Shown piece by piece: positions 16,807 to 25,174 of a stretch of DNA of 64,000 bases. Origin of the DNA: a gamma proteobacterium NOR5-3 (GTDB lineage: Bacteria; Pseudomonadota; Gammaproteobacteria; Pseudomonadales; Halieaceae). The translations under genes and the position numbers were made by a program. The notes under the pieces are model-generated. The model worked only from the letters and a program-made list of their open reading frames with translations, had not been told where the DNA came from and did not search any database. The stretch covers positions 196,725-260,724 of the forward strand of contig DS999409.1 in NCBI GenBank assembly GCA_000158155.1, written 5' to 3'. How positions within the stretch are numbered: the stretch's first letter is position 1; each line of letters starts with the position of its first letter.

Positions 16807-17469
16807 ATGGGATTACTTAAACAAATTTTGAACGCTGTCGCCAGTTTGTTTGGTCGAGCGAAGCATGGCACGAGGAGAGCTCTTGACGTCAACGGCGATG
16901 GATCCCTCGATCTTGCCGATGTTAAGGCAGCAGGGCGAGTAGTGGCCGACAATGGTGTCGCAATTTCCGGAACTGTTGGCGCGGCAGTTACTGTTGCAGC
17001 GGGCTCAGCCGCTGCCGGAGCTGCCGTTGGGTCCGCGATTGTTGGTGCGAAAGCAGCCGCTATTGGTTCTGCTGTAGCCACTGCTGCCGGCGCGACGGCG
17101 GGTGTTGTCGGTGGTCTGTGGGCAGGAACGGCGACCATTCCAGGTCTACTGGTCACTCAGATTGGCAGTTTGATCATAGTTGAAAGTGCAACACTCGTAA
17201 CTGTAAGCGCGCCCGTAGTTGCAGCGTGGACTGGGACCGCTACCGTCGCGTCAGCCGCTGCCGAGGCTGCTACCGGATTCGTCGCTGGCTTGCCGTTGGT
17301 CAAGAGCGCAGCCGCCTACTCAGCAAAAGCTGCGGGCGATATCGTGATGATTGGAGGCGTCGCATTTAGTGTCAAAGCAGCGATTGTAGCGGGCCTTGTG
17401 CTCGCAGTCGTGATTGGGGGCGTGGCCTACTATGTTCTTACTAAAGAAGGACAGCAGGCATATGCGTAA
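16807..17469 (+). CDS. Glycine/alanine-zipper membrane protein with EF-hand-like loop
   Basis: 220 residues, with GGGAG eight bases before the ATG. An amphipathic N-terminal helix (residues 1-18, 'MGLLKQILNAVASLFG') precedes a textbook EF-hand/dockerin-type calcium loop at residues 27-38 (D27, N29, D31, S33, D35, D38). Residues ~48-160 are a long run of Ala/Gly/Val/Ser/Thr with many GxxxG/AxxxA spacings. A strong C-terminal membrane helix follows at about 190-213. There is no signal peptide. The composition parallels the exported glycine-zipper protein at 14071, so a shared membrane-inserting function is possible. The GIY-YIG gene follows by 45 bp. No family was recognised. Confidence 0.6.
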   Translation: MGLLKQILNAVASLFGRAKHGTRRALDVNGDGSLDLADVKAAGRVVADNGVAISGTVGAAVTVAAGSAAAGAAVGSAIVGAKAAAIGSAVATAAGATAGVVGGLWAGTATIPGLLVTQIGSLIIVESATLVTVSAPVVAAWTGTATVASAAAEAATGFVAGLPLVKSAAAYSAKAAGDIVMIGGVAFSVKAAIVAGLVLAVVIGGVAYYVLTKEGQQAYA

Positions 17470-17514
17470 CGCTGTGAGCAAAACCCAAATGATTCAACAC
17501 GGAGGGCCTGAAGA

Positions 17515-18234
17515 GTGAGCAACTATCTCTATGTCCAGCGGTACACTGATTTCAAAGGCCGAGAGCTCGTTTCCGATAAAAAAATTGGCGTGGCGCAAGA
17601 CGTTACGATAAGAACTAAGGGGCTAAACGGAACCTTGGGGCCAATAATGTATGAAACTGTGGCTGCCTGGGATCTTAACGGTAATGCAAAACCAATTGAA
17701 TCTGCCATTCACACGATGCTCGCAGATAAACGCACACTTGGAGAGCATTTTGAGGACGAGGATGACTCTCTTGTCGAGGGGATCGACAAGCTGATGACTG
17801 CATTCGGTATCGAGCGCGCGAACTTTCCAAATATTGATATAAAGGTTAGGCGCTCCAACAATAAAGACGCTATTCGCGAACGCATTATTTCGGAGTTGCG
17901 CGAGGTATTGCCAGGTAATTTCGTTGTGAATCCGACTGGAGGCAACTTCATTCGAGTGGCTTACGAGGGAAATACGATTTACCTGTCCCATCGAGTGAAT
18001 AGTGATCCCGTCTTTCAGATCGAGGGCAACAATGTTGCCCGAATGGAGGAGATTGCAACTCAGTTGTTGGGTGAGCGATCGGCGGAATACTCCAATGGCA
18101 CTCTGCGTTGGGAGCCAGCGTTCGAAGGGCTTAAGCAAGCACTGGAGGCAATTCTCAGGAACAACGTCGAGGTCCTTTGTGACGCGCCTGCTCTGAGCTC
18201 GGGGATATCAGAGAATCCAGAGTCTCGAGAGTAG
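17515..18234 (+). CDS. GIY-YIG (T5orf172/MUG113-like) nuclease-domain protein
   Basis: 239 residues from a GTG with GGAGG upstream. The N-terminal ~90 residues contain 'LYVQRYTD', then 'KIGVAQDVTIRTKGLNG', 'ETVAAWDL', 'IESAIHTMLADKRT' and 'GEHF'. That is the order of the T5orf172/MUG113 branch of GIY-YIG domains, whose catalytic Arg and late Glu can be placed. The remainder is a charged C-terminal domain of unknown type. Cytoplasmic nuclease activity is inferred from the domain only. It lies between the glycine-zipper gene and a NucS-like nuclease gene on the same strand, so these may be co-expressed. Confidence 0.7.
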   Translation: MSNYLYVQRYTDFKGRELVSDKKIGVAQDVTIRTKGLNGTLGPIMYETVAAWDLNGNAKPIESAIHTMLADKRTLGEHFEDEDDSLVEGIDKLMTAFGIERANFPNIDIKVRRSNNKDAIRERIISELREVLPGNFVVNPTGGNFIRVAYEGNTIYLSHRVNSDPVFQIEGNNVARMEEIATQLLGERSAEYSNGTLRWEPAFEGLKQALEAILRNNVEVLCDAPALSSGISENPESRE

Positions 18235-18382
18235 AACGTTAGATCCTAATTTGCTCATACTCCATGCACTGAAACTGGCCGCGTTAAAGTTGGTCGATAA
18301 AGTGCAGTCTTAAATGGGGCTCATAGCGTCCTGCTTTTGTTAGGCATGACGTTGAAGGCCCTACCAAAATCGAGGATTTTTG

Positions 18383-19444
18383 ATGGCAATTTTTCGAGTG
18401 AAGGACAGTAGCTTGATTTCGGTATCCGCTACGTCTTTTGCAGAACAGGGTCTCCGTGAGCGCCAGGACCTTCAGGTAATGATAAAGCAACGTGTTGAGG
18501 CTGTATCACCGGACACACTCGTTGTTGCGGAAGAGTTCGGTGAGTGGGATGACAGTCGGAGGCGCATCGATCTACTCGGCATAGACCGTGATGCAAATCT
18601 TGTTGTCATCGAGCTCAAAAGAACCGAAGACGGTGGTCATATGGAGCTGCAGGCGATTCGATATGCAGCAATGATTTCTACGCTTACTTTTAAAAAGCTC
18701 ACCGAAATCTATCAGCAGTACTTGCGTAACAACGGTGACGACAGCGATGCAGAGGAGGCATTGCTAACTTTCCTGGGGTGGGACGAACCCGACGAGGACC
18801 AGTTTGGTCAAGAAGTGAGAATAGTGCTGGCGTCACAGGAATTCTCCAAGGAGCTAACAACATCAGTCATTTGGCTTGCAGACTACGGATTGAATATCCG
18901 ATGCGTACGCATGCGGCCCTATGAGACATCCGGGGAAACACTGATTGATTTCCAGCAGGTAATCCCCGTTCCAGAGACGGCCGACTATCAGGTGCGTATC
19001 CGGGAGAAGAAGCAAAAGGAGCGCGAATCGAGACAGGCAAGCGGTGAGCGCGACTTTACTAAGTTTGACCTAAGTATTGGTGATAAACATTACACGGCTC
19101 TGAACAAGCGCTGGCTGATGCTGCATCTTGTCCGCGCAATCGCCGAGAGCGGTGTAGAGCCGGGTGAGATTTCTGCGACTATTCCGTGGCGAGGAGGTCT
19201 GTTCCATGATTTTGATGGCCAGATCGACTCATCCGAGTTCAAAGAGCAAATAGACTTCGGTCAGACCGGGGGGGTTCCTCGGCACAAAAGATACTTTTGC
19301 GATGATGGAGAGCTGCTTCATGTCAATGGGAAGACCTACGCCGTATCCAACCAATGGGGCAAGCGTACGTTCGATGCCGCAACCGACTTGGCGAAGCGCT
19401 TTTCTAATCTGGCAATAACGGTGGTGGAGTCAGGAGGCGAATAG
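18383..19444 (+). CDS. NucS-like endonuclease-domain protein
   Basis: 353 residues. The N-terminal ~130 residues hold a PD-(D/E)XK core of the NucS/DUF91 type: 'EEFGEWDDSRRRIDLLGID' followed by 'LVVIELKRTEDG', giving the D-x(n)-ExK catalytic set, then 'QAIRYAAMI'. The middle is charged. The C-terminal ~110 residues (KFDLSIGDKHYTALNKRWLM...) form a separate domain with a 'GKTYAVSNQWG' end, perhaps a DNA-recognition module. Such proteins are common in defence or mobile contexts. The adjacent TTG at 18380 is a less likely start. It is the last gene of the plus-strand cluster before the integrase. Confidence 0.75.
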   Translation: MAIFRVKDSSLISVSATSFAEQGLRERQDLQVMIKQRVEAVSPDTLVVAEEFGEWDDSRRRIDLLGIDRDANLVVIELKRTEDGGHMELQAIRYAAMISTLTFKKLTEIYQQYLRNNGDDSDAEEALLTFLGWDEPDEDQFGQEVRIVLASQEFSKELTTSVIWLADYGLNIRCVRMRPYETSGETLIDFQQVIPVPETADYQVRIREKKQKERESRQASGERDFTKFDLSIGDKHYTALNKRWLMLHLVRAIAESGVEPGEISATIPWRGGLFHDFDGQIDSSEFKEQIDFGQTGGVPRHKRYFCDDGELLHVNGKTYAVSNQWGKRTFDAATDLAKRFSNLAITVVESGGE

Positions 19445-19457
19445 CCGAGCGGCCGCG

Positions 19458-19601
19458 CTAACGGGAAAGTGTGGGCGCATTTTTCGGTATTGGTCGGGCC
19501 GGGTGGTCCTCTAAGATGCGGACGAGGCCGACTCTGGTGACACCTTCAGGCAAGACGAGCGCGATGCCGATGGTGCTGATGCGTTTCAGGGACGTACTCA
19601 T
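19458..19601 (-). CDS. Hypothetical 47-residue protein
   Basis: The small frame begins 'MSTSLKRISTIGIALVLPEG' and ends 'KNAPTLSR'. It is preceded by AGGAG about seven bases before the ATG. It lies downstream of the integrase in the same direction, and the NucS-like gene ends convergently just beyond it. No family was recognised. The Shine-Dalgarno sequence is the main support. The rest of the gap to 19755 holds a GC-rich inverted repeat (GGGGCC ... GGCCCC, about 19729-19748) next to the integrase stop. Confidence 0.35.
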   Translation of the reverse strand: MSTSLKRISTIGIALVLPEGVTRVGLVRILEDHPARPIPKNAPTLSR

Positions 19602-19755
19602 AGTGCTGTCTCCTCTTGATCTTGAATAGGGCTGGGCGAGGGTGATGCTGGAAGTGTCCTCGCACCCGCGCGATCCGGTACCCGCGGGCCTTCCTGCTAT
19701 GGAAGATGCTCAGGGGGGATGTATATGGGGGCCCCATTGCAGGGCCCCGGCATAG

Positions 19756-20931
19756 CTACTCGCCCATCGCTGCCTTGATGCGGTCCGAGGCACTGTTGGC
19801 AGCACTCTGCAGCGACTCCTGCGATAGGTGCGAATAGCGCATCGTCACCTTTGGGTCGGAATGCCCCAGTACTCGTTGAACCTCGTACAGTGAGTGTCCC
19901 GAGTTCACAAGAAGCGAGGCATGGCTGTGTCGCAGGCAGTGCAACGTGAAGCTTTCCAGTCCTGCGGCGTCGCGGATGCCGTACCATACCTTGTTGATGG
20001 TCCCGAGGGGCCCGCGCTTGCCGATGAACAGTCGTCCGCCTGGTTGATAGCGAGGCAGGGTCTGCAGCTCATCCAGCACACCCAGGGCAACATCGTTTAG
20101 CGGTATCGACCGAAGCTTTTTTGACTTGCTGTTGGTGGCGTGAACCACCCAGACGCGATTACCTCGGTCAATGTCAGGCCACTCCGCCGCCAATGCCTCG
20201 CCGACGCGAGCGCCAGTAGCAAGCAGCCAGAGGACTGCGCAGGCGACGGGGCGGTTCTCGTGTGCTTTAAGCACTTCCAGGAGCCGTCGGAGCTCCGGGT
20301 CGGTCAAGTACCGCTCGACCTCGTTAAAGACGTTGAACTGCTTCACCCGGGCTGCTGGGTTCGCCTGCAGGAGCCCCCAATCCACCGCCAGATTCAGCGC
20401 GTGTCGCAGTAGCTTCAAGTGATGATCGGCGGTGGCGGGTGCCATGCCGGATTCTCGCAGCTCATTGTGGAACTGCTGGACTTCCTGCCGCGTGATGCCA
20501 TTGATCGGCGTTGCGCCGAAGCGGGGGCCTAGGCGAAGCCGGTGCATGTCGGCATCGTTCTTCCAGGTGCGTTTTGTCTGCTTGGCGTGGGGCAGGTAGC
20601 TGTCGGTGAAAAAGGCATGCCAGGTCGGGACAGCCTTGCGCTGCTGAGCTTCTGCCTGGGGGTCGGCCCCGAGGGCGATCTCAGCCTTTAACTGCCGGGC
20701 CTTGACGCGGGCATCCTTCAGCGTCAGATCGAGGGTTGTCCCGAGCTTGGCATGCGCCGTCTTGTTGCTGGTATTGCGGTACCGCAGATACACCGAGGCC
20801 CAATCGGGGGAGGTCGCGCGCAGCTCCAGGTAGAGCCCGGGGAGGGCGGTATCGCAGAGCTCCTCCCTGCCTTTACCGGGGGAGCAGGGCGGCGGGCGGT
20901 CGAAGTGCTTCTGGGTCAATCGTAGTTTCAT
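19756..20931 (-). CDS. int: Tyrosine site-specific integrase
   Basis: 391 residues, with AGGAG seven bases before the ATG. The arm-binding N-terminal domain (about 1-95) is of the DUF4102-like P4/CP4 integrase type ('LTLKDARVKARQLKAEIALG'). A SAM-like core-binding domain covers about 105-190. The catalytic domain has R242 (ATGARVGEAL), a Lys near 270, H331 and R334 (HCLRHSHASL), H357 (VLGHSDP) and the nucleophile Y366. All catalytic residues are present, so it should be active. It probably integrates the element into tRNA-Ile, but it is not adjacent to either att repeat. No excisionase was identified. Confidence 0.93.
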   Translation of the reverse strand: MKLRLTQKHFDRPPPCSPGKGREELCDTALPGLYLELRATSPDWASVYLRYRNTSNKTAHAKLGTTLDLTLKDARVKARQLKAEIALGADPQAEAQQRKAVPTWHAFFTDSYLPHAKQTKRTWKNDADMHRLRLGPRFGATPINGITRQEVQQFHNELRESGMAPATADHHLKLLRHALNLAVDWGLLQANPAARVKQFNVFNEVERYLTDPELRRLLEVLKAHENRPVACAVLWLLATGARVGEALAAEWPDIDRGNRVWVVHATNSKSKKLRSIPLNDVALGVLDELQTLPRYQPGGRLFIGKRGPLGTINKVWYGIRDAAGLESFTLHCLRHSHASLLVNSGHSLYEVQRVLGHSDPKVTMRYSHLSQESLQSAANSASDRIKAAMGE

Positions 20932-21038
20932 AGTCGTTCTCCTGTGTTGCCGGATGGGTTAAGTGGGTGGGTGTAGGTGATGCGGGAGCTCCACGATGCT
21001 GGGTACACTTCGATGGAGCCATGCCGCTTGGTCGTGCG

Positions 21039-23150
21039 TCAGTACGGGACGTCGAGGTCCTCTGAAGGGTCGTCCGCGTCATCGACGGGGTCATCAGTCA
21101 TAGCCCGAGGGCCGTCGTGGATCACTCTGTCGCGATCAGGACTCGTGTTCGCATCGGCCGGTGCCTCCTTGGGCAGCATCCTGTAGGTCTGTAGGCCGTG
21201 AGCACCTTTTTCGCAGATCCAGCGATGCTTCGTCGGATCCTCGCCCGTGTAGGCGTCGATAGTGGCACGGACGCGGTGCTGTCCGTATTTCGTACGCTCA
21301 GCGACTTGTTGCACGAGCTGGCCCTTTGCGTCGTAGCCCCGCTGAATGAGTTCTGCGATCTTGTCGACCAGGTCCTTCGGGTGCGCGGCGCGCTTCGCCG
21401 TAAGCTCCTCGATGTTCTTTAACTCGTCCTGATCGACGATGGACACCGAGTCGAGAATCTCGCGGTGTGTGAGGCCCTCCACGATGCTGTACGAGAATGC
21501 GGCACGCTGGGCGACGTTGCCGCGGGACTTCAGGTTTTCAAAGGAGACGACGCGTTGGTCGTTCGCCTCCTCGACAGTGTCAAGGATGTAGGCGCAATCA
21601 CTGTCGTCAATGAAGTCTGAGACACCGGCATAAACCAGTTTTCCGTTGTCATCTCGGTTCTTGTTGGTGTGGGCGAGCCCTACCAGCGTCCCGCCCGCCG
21701 CAACAAACACGCGAGCAATGCGACCGAATGCGGATGCTCCCTGCTTGCCCATGAGGTCCGCGAACTTTTTGAGCGTATCGAGGATGACGATGGTGTTGGA
21801 TGCCTCGCCGGCCTTCACGATCTCGCGAAGCAGTGAATGAAGCTGCGCAGCCTCAAAGCCATTGTGTCCGGGGGCCAGGATCTCAAAGCCAAATTCCTCC
21901 GCGAGGGCGGTCTTCTGCGCGATTCCCAGATAGGTATCATCGGCATTTACATAAAAGAGATTTTTCGCCTTTATAGTGCGGTCGCGGATTGCAGTTATGC
22001 AGATCCACAGGATGATGAGCGTTTTGCCCGTGTTGGGCGGGCCATACCAGATCACCAGCTGCCCGATGACGATCACTCGTCCCGGGAGGACCACCTGAAC
22101 TGCCATCTCATTGAACATCATCTGGCTTCCCCCGCGAAGGCTGTATGCAGCGAGGGGGTGCTCGACTGATGGGGAGTTCTTGGCCGTAGCCTGGGTTGCC
22201 TCGGGGCTGGAGCTGACTACGGCAGCGGTGAGGTCGTCGGACGCCAGCAATTCTCGCATATTGTGTTCGCGGGCAAGCGCTCCGAGATTTGCGCCGCCAT
22301 CCCTCGCCAGCATGGCGATCGTCGCGATCGTGACACGGCGGCCTCCGTAGCGGCCGAACTTGCCCCATTTGTCTTGAAGAGCCGCGGTACCCGGGTATTT
22401 GGTGCCCTTTGCCGACCACTCATCGAACAGCTGAAATCCTACGGGAGCACCCTCCAACTCCACATAGATCGCGATGCCGATGCGAAGCCAGTCGTGGTAG
22501 CCGGTATCCGGGTCGATGTGGGCGAGGAGCTCGGCGATGCGCGTCCGTTTATGCTCCAACTCGGAACTGCTGAGTGGCACGAGCACGGTCGCTGGGGGTG
22601 TCTGCTTCGACAGAGGTCGCGGTGCGTCGCGGCCGTTGTGCCGATAGACTGCGTCGATAAATACCTGATCCACTTCCGGCAGATCAGAGACACGCTCGAT
22701 CTCATCGACGTCGATGCTTTTCCCCGTCGAGGGCGGGAATGCGGTGATGGCGCGTCCGGTCTTGATGTCGATCGCTGCGGGGTTGGCGTCCTTGTTGGGC
22801 GCATCGGACTTCGCATAGGTCCCTGATGCGCGCCGGAGATACACGTGGCAGCCGCGCGCTGAATTGACGGACAGGGTGGGGGTTATCTCGTAAGACTTGA
22901 GGAGCTGATGAAGGGCGCTGACGGCGTCGGGGGTGTCTGCATCCAACACGAGCAGTTCGTCATTGAGTAGGACGGCCAGTTCGTGGTTGGGATACTTATT
23001 GAAGTGGTGGCGGATCTTCTCTTCGGAGAGATCTTCTACCCACGGGTCCCACTTGACGGCAGTCGCCTTGGTGCCGCGTCGCAAAGGGATGGGTGTGAAC
23101 CCGCGGCGAAACAGGTCGAGGGCAGCGGTGCAGGTTTTGTTGGTTGTCAT
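21039..23150 (-). CDS. Prim-pol / PriCT-2 / RepA-like helicase replication protein
   Basis: 703 residues, with GGAG eight bases before the ATG. An N-terminal archaeo-eukaryotic-type primase-polymerase domain (about 5-165) shows the metal-binding 'LVLDADT' (D70, D72) and 'ARGCHVYLR' (H102). A PriCT-2-like region lies at about 200-285 ('DYHDWLRIGIAIYVE' type helix). A RecA-fold helicase of the RepA/AAA_25 class follows, with Walker A 'GPPNTGKT' at about 369-376 and 'TIVILDTL' as Walker B. A charged C-terminal region ends the protein. It can in principle prime and unwind DNA for autonomous element replication. The candidate iteron origin lies 0.8 kb upstream. It precedes the integrase gene in the same direction by about 100 bp. 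Confidence 0.9.
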   Translation of the reverse strand: MTTNKTCTAALDLFRRGFTPIPLRRGTKATAVKWDPWVEDLSEEKIRHHFNKYPNHELAVLLNDELLVLDADTPDAVSALHQLLKSYEITPTLSVNSARGCHVYLRRASGTYAKSDAPNKDANPAAIDIKTGRAITAFPPSTGKSIDVDEIERVSDLPEVDQVFIDAVYRHNGRDAPRPLSKQTPPATVLVPLSSSELEHKRTRIAELLAHIDPDTGYHDWLRIGIAIYVELEGAPVGFQLFDEWSAKGTKYPGTAALQDKWGKFGRYGGRRVTIATIAMLARDGGANLGALAREHNMRELLASDDLTAAVVSSSPEATQATAKNSPSVEHPLAAYSLRGGSQMMFNEMAVQVVLPGRVIVIGQLVIWYGPPNTGKTLIILWICITAIRDRTIKAKNLFYVNADDTYLGIAQKTALAEEFGFEILAPGHNGFEAAQLHSLLREIVKAGEASNTIVILDTLKKFADLMGKQGASAFGRIARVFVAAGGTLVGLAHTNKNRDDNGKLVYAGVSDFIDDSDCAYILDTVEEANDQRVVSFENLKSRGNVAQRAAFSYSIVEGLTHREILDSVSIVDQDELKNIEELTAKRAAHPKDLVDKIAELIQRGYDAKGQLVQQVAERTKYGQHRVRATIDAYTGEDPTKHRWICEKGAHGLQTYRMLPKEAPADANTSPDRDRVIHDGPRAMTDDPVDDADDPSEDLDVPY

Positions 23151-23250
23151 GGCAATACTCCGGGATAGGATGGATTGCCATCAGTTCATCAAGCTGCGTC
23201 TGGACTGGGTGAGATTTCCGAGATTTTGGCACTCATTTCCGACTTTTTTG

Positions 23251-23880
23251 TTATCCGAGCTCGGCTAGGCCCTCGCGCAGGTGATTCTCGATGTTGTCCA
23301 CGGTGAGTCCGCGCTCCTTCTCGTCACTCTGAAGGTGCTTTATCCAGACCTTGGCCACCGAAGAGAGTTTGGGTGAACCGTTGGATCGGGCAAGGCTTGG
23401 ATTGCGAGTTACGAGCTCACGGGCTGCCAGGGCCAACATTTGTTGGGTGTTGCGCTGTTTTGTGCCGGCGCGATGCGGCTCTACTAGATCCTTGGGTGTT
23501 GCGTTTCCTGGCGGTAACCAGCCGGGCACGTCTATTCCCAGCTTGGTCTTCACCAGTGTTCGCAGAGTCGTGCGTGTGACACGGGCGAGCTTTGGATTTT
23601 CGGGCAACCCGTCTACAAAGTTTAGAACGCGCTTTTTCTCTGACTTATCTAGGTCAGCTTCGATGGCCAGCCAGTAACTGTCGCGCAGCGCGCGCAGAGT
23701 CTTGCGATGCGAGTCGTATACGTCCACCGACAAGTCGACGGGAATCCCGCCAATCGTGGTGGTGCGGTCATCCTCCCAGGTGGCCAGCAGATGATCGCGC
23801 CAGGCGGGCACGAGGCCCAGGGCGGCATTGGCGTTGCGGCGGATGAGGTAATCGCATCCCTCTTGCAAGGTAATCAGCAT
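23251..23880 (-). CDS. Hypothetical protein upstream of the replication gene
   Basis: 209 residues, starting 'MLITLQEGCDYLIRRNANAALGL', with a strong GAGGAGGG about eight bases upstream. It is a soluble, charged, probably mostly helical protein. The C-terminal ~70 residues (TPKDLVEPHRAGTKQRNTQQ ... NIENHLREGLAELG) look like a helical bundle. No family was recognised. Its position between the candidate origin and the prim-pol gene in one orientation fits an accessory replication or copy-control protein, but that is inference from context only. Confidence 0.65.
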   Translation of the reverse strand: MLITLQEGCDYLIRRNANAALGLVPAWRDHLLATWEDDRTTTIGGIPVDLSVDVYDSHRKTLRALRDSYWLAIEADLDKSEKKRVLNFVDGLPENPKLARVTRTTLRTLVKTKLGIDVPGWLPPGNATPKDLVEPHRAGTKQRNTQQMLALAARELVTRNPSLARSNGSPKLSSVAKVWIKHLQSDEKERGLTVDNIENHLREGLAELG

Positions 23881-23930
23881 GGTGTAGTCCCTCCTCTTTA
23901 TGCAGAGCGTAGCGGACGGAGGGCGGGGGG

Positions 23931-23978
23931 TGAATATCTGAAAACCTGAATATCTGAAAATCTGAGTATCTGGGCTGC
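23931..23978 (+). repeat. Three tandem 16-bp iterons (direct)
   Basis: Units start at 23931, 23947 and 23963, exactly 16 bp apart: TGAATATCTGAAAACC, TGAATATCTGAAAATC and the degenerate TGAGTATCTGGGCTGC. They resemble Rep-binding iterons and face the inverted pair at 24123-24154. Confidence 0.8.
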
Positions 23979-24122
23979 ACCGGGGGAGGATGCCGCGAGA
24001 CTTGCTGCTTATATGTTTTCTATAAGAAAAGAATAGTATTTATAGCAGCACCATGTCGTTCTTGGGATCCTTGCCGATGCAGGCCTGCAAAACTGCAGAT
24101 CTGCAATGCCCGCCCGGCTGCA

Positions 24123-24154
24123 GGTTTTCAGATTTTCAGAATTTCAGATATTCA
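24123..24154 (-). repeat. Two tandem 16-bp iterons (inverted)
   Basis: Read on the minus strand these are TGAATATCTGAAATTC and TGAAAATCTGAAAACC, the same unit as at 23931-23978 but in the opposite orientation. The AT-rich segment and the two 12-bp palindromes lie between the two clusters. Confidence 0.8.
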
Positions 24155-24277
24155 GGGGTGCAGCTATGCGGTTGTGCGGTTGCCTGATACAGCCTACGGC
24201 CAACTCCTTGACCGCAGCCCCTGCGTCCAACAGCTTGGCACCAGGCGAAACCTCAGCCTCGCCGGCGCCCGAAGCCC

Positions 24278-24538
24278 CTACCCGGGCCCGGTGATGGATA
24301 TGGATTCAGACGAAGGGGATGGTGTCACCCTCAGTTCCAGTTCCTTCATCCTTAGATAAGCCATCAGGTAGGCCTCCAACACCCCGGGTGGGTGTTCATC
24401 GAACTCAGCGTCGAGGATGGCAATCGCCATTTCTTCATAGCGGTCATACAGGTCTTGCGGTGAGCTGGGACTGCCCGGAAGAAGCGCGACGGCTTCCTCC
24501 AGGCGAGCGCCGACCTCCGCGAGAGAGCGGATAGTCAT
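24278..24538 (-). CDS. Hypothetical small acidic protein
   Basis: 86 residues, starting 'MTIRSLAEVGARLEEAV', with AGGAGAT five bases upstream, so translation is well supported. It is an acidic helical protein ('YDRYEEMAIAILDAEFDEHPPG ... LEAYLMAYLRMKELELRV'). No family was recognised. It belongs to a run of small minus-strand genes (24278-26478) between the candidate origin and the RadC-like gene, typical of the accessory part of integrative elements. A regulatory role is possible but unproven. Confidence 0.55.
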   Translation of the reverse strand: MTIRSLAEVGARLEEAVALLPGSPSSPQDLYDRYEEMAIAILDAEFDEHPPGVLEAYLMAYLRMKELELRVTPSPSSESISITGPG

Positions 24539-24604
24539 AGTTATCTCCTATTTACACTTGGGGTTTAGATCGGTGTTACCGGTGCCCAGGACGGGCGAGA
24601 GGGG

Positions 24605-24778
24605 TCAGGCGTACTGCGGGGTGTCCAAGTAGTCTTGAGGTAAGTCGTGCCAAGGATCCAGGTCGGTCCCCGCCATGATCTTCGCCTGGTCATTGACCGC
24701 TCGGGCAAAGGCCTCGGGGGGTACTTCCCAGGCAGACACGATCTCCAGGGCTTCAGCAATGTAGTCTTCATAGGTCAT
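24605..24778 (-). CDS. Hypothetical 57-residue acidic protein
   Basis: It begins 'MTYEDYIAEALEIVSAWEVP' and ends 'LPQDYLDTPQYA'. AAAGGAA lies about eight bases before the ATG. The start sits two bases after the stop of the upstream small membrane-protein gene, which suggests translational coupling. It is acidic, probably helical, and from no recognised family. Confidence 0.5.
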   Translation of the reverse strand: MTYEDYIAEALEIVSAWEVPPEAFARAVNDQAKIMAGTDLDPWHDLPQDYLDTPQYA

Positions 24779-24779
24779 A

Positions 24780-24956
24780 TCAGTGTTTCCTTTCGTAGTA
24801 GCGATAAGCGAGATAGATCAGGCCGCCAGTGGCGACAAGAAGAGCGAGGACGGGGTACATCGACGCGAGTAAGGCCGCGAGAGCAGCCGAGAAGAACCAC
24901 AGCGATCCCGACGTGAAGCCGAGAACGACTGCGGCGAACAGCAGCAGTGAGAGCAA
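24780..24956 (-). CDS. Small two-helix membrane protein
   Basis: 58 residues if started at the TTG at 24956, or 60 from the ATG at 24962. The TTG is preferred because AAGGAG directly abuts the ATG, leaving no spacing, while it lies six bases before the TTG. The gene at 25702 has the same AAGGAGATGCCT leader before its start. Two hydrophobic segments (about 1-30 and 33-50) end in 'YRYYERKH', so the C-terminus is likely cytoplasmic. It is coupled to the 57-residue gene downstream. No family was recognised. Confidence 0.5.
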   Translation of the reverse strand: MLSLLLFAAVVLGFTSGSLWFFSAALAALLASMYPVLALLVATGGLIYLAYRYYERKH

Positions 24957-25018
24957 AGGCATCTCCTTGAGTAGGTGAGTTGAGGGAATGAGGTTTTTGC
25001 TGTGCGCAGGGCAGAGTC

Positions 25019-25033
25019 CCGACGTTGCGTCGG
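25019..25033. other. Perfect short hairpin
   Basis: CCGACG-TTG-CGTCGG lies in the 212-bp gap between two small element genes. There is no U-tract on either side, so it is not a standard intrinsic terminator. Its function is unknown. Confidence 0.3.
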
Positions 25034-25174
25034 AAAGGTCGAAATAGGTTCTACGTTTTGTTGAGTGCCGGATTGCCCTCAGGAAAGGGGCTTACGCTTC
25101 AGGGGCTTGCGGAGGGCGTAGCGGATTCACCATCCGACTACAGATTTGGCGGTGTTGCCAGCCGGGTGAGAGTG

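Larger units (their letters stand above)
23881..24277. other. Candidate replication origin (oriV) region
   Basis: No gene occupies these 397 bp. They contain, in order, three direct 16-bp iterons, an AT-rich segment with a CTTATA ... TATAAG inverted repeat (24008-24026), two perfect 12-bp palindromes (TGCAGGCCTGCA at 24078-24089 and TGCAGATCTGCA at 24094-24105) and two iterons in inverted orientation. This is the architecture of an iteron-type origin next to a replication gene. No consensus DnaA box was seen. The last ~120 bp before 24278 show nothing recognisable. Confidence 0.6.

Noticed and set aside
19729..19748. GGGGCC ... GGCCCC hairpin as integrase terminator
   Set aside because: There is no U-tract on the minus strand, so it is reported only as an inverted repeat in the neighbouring gene entry.
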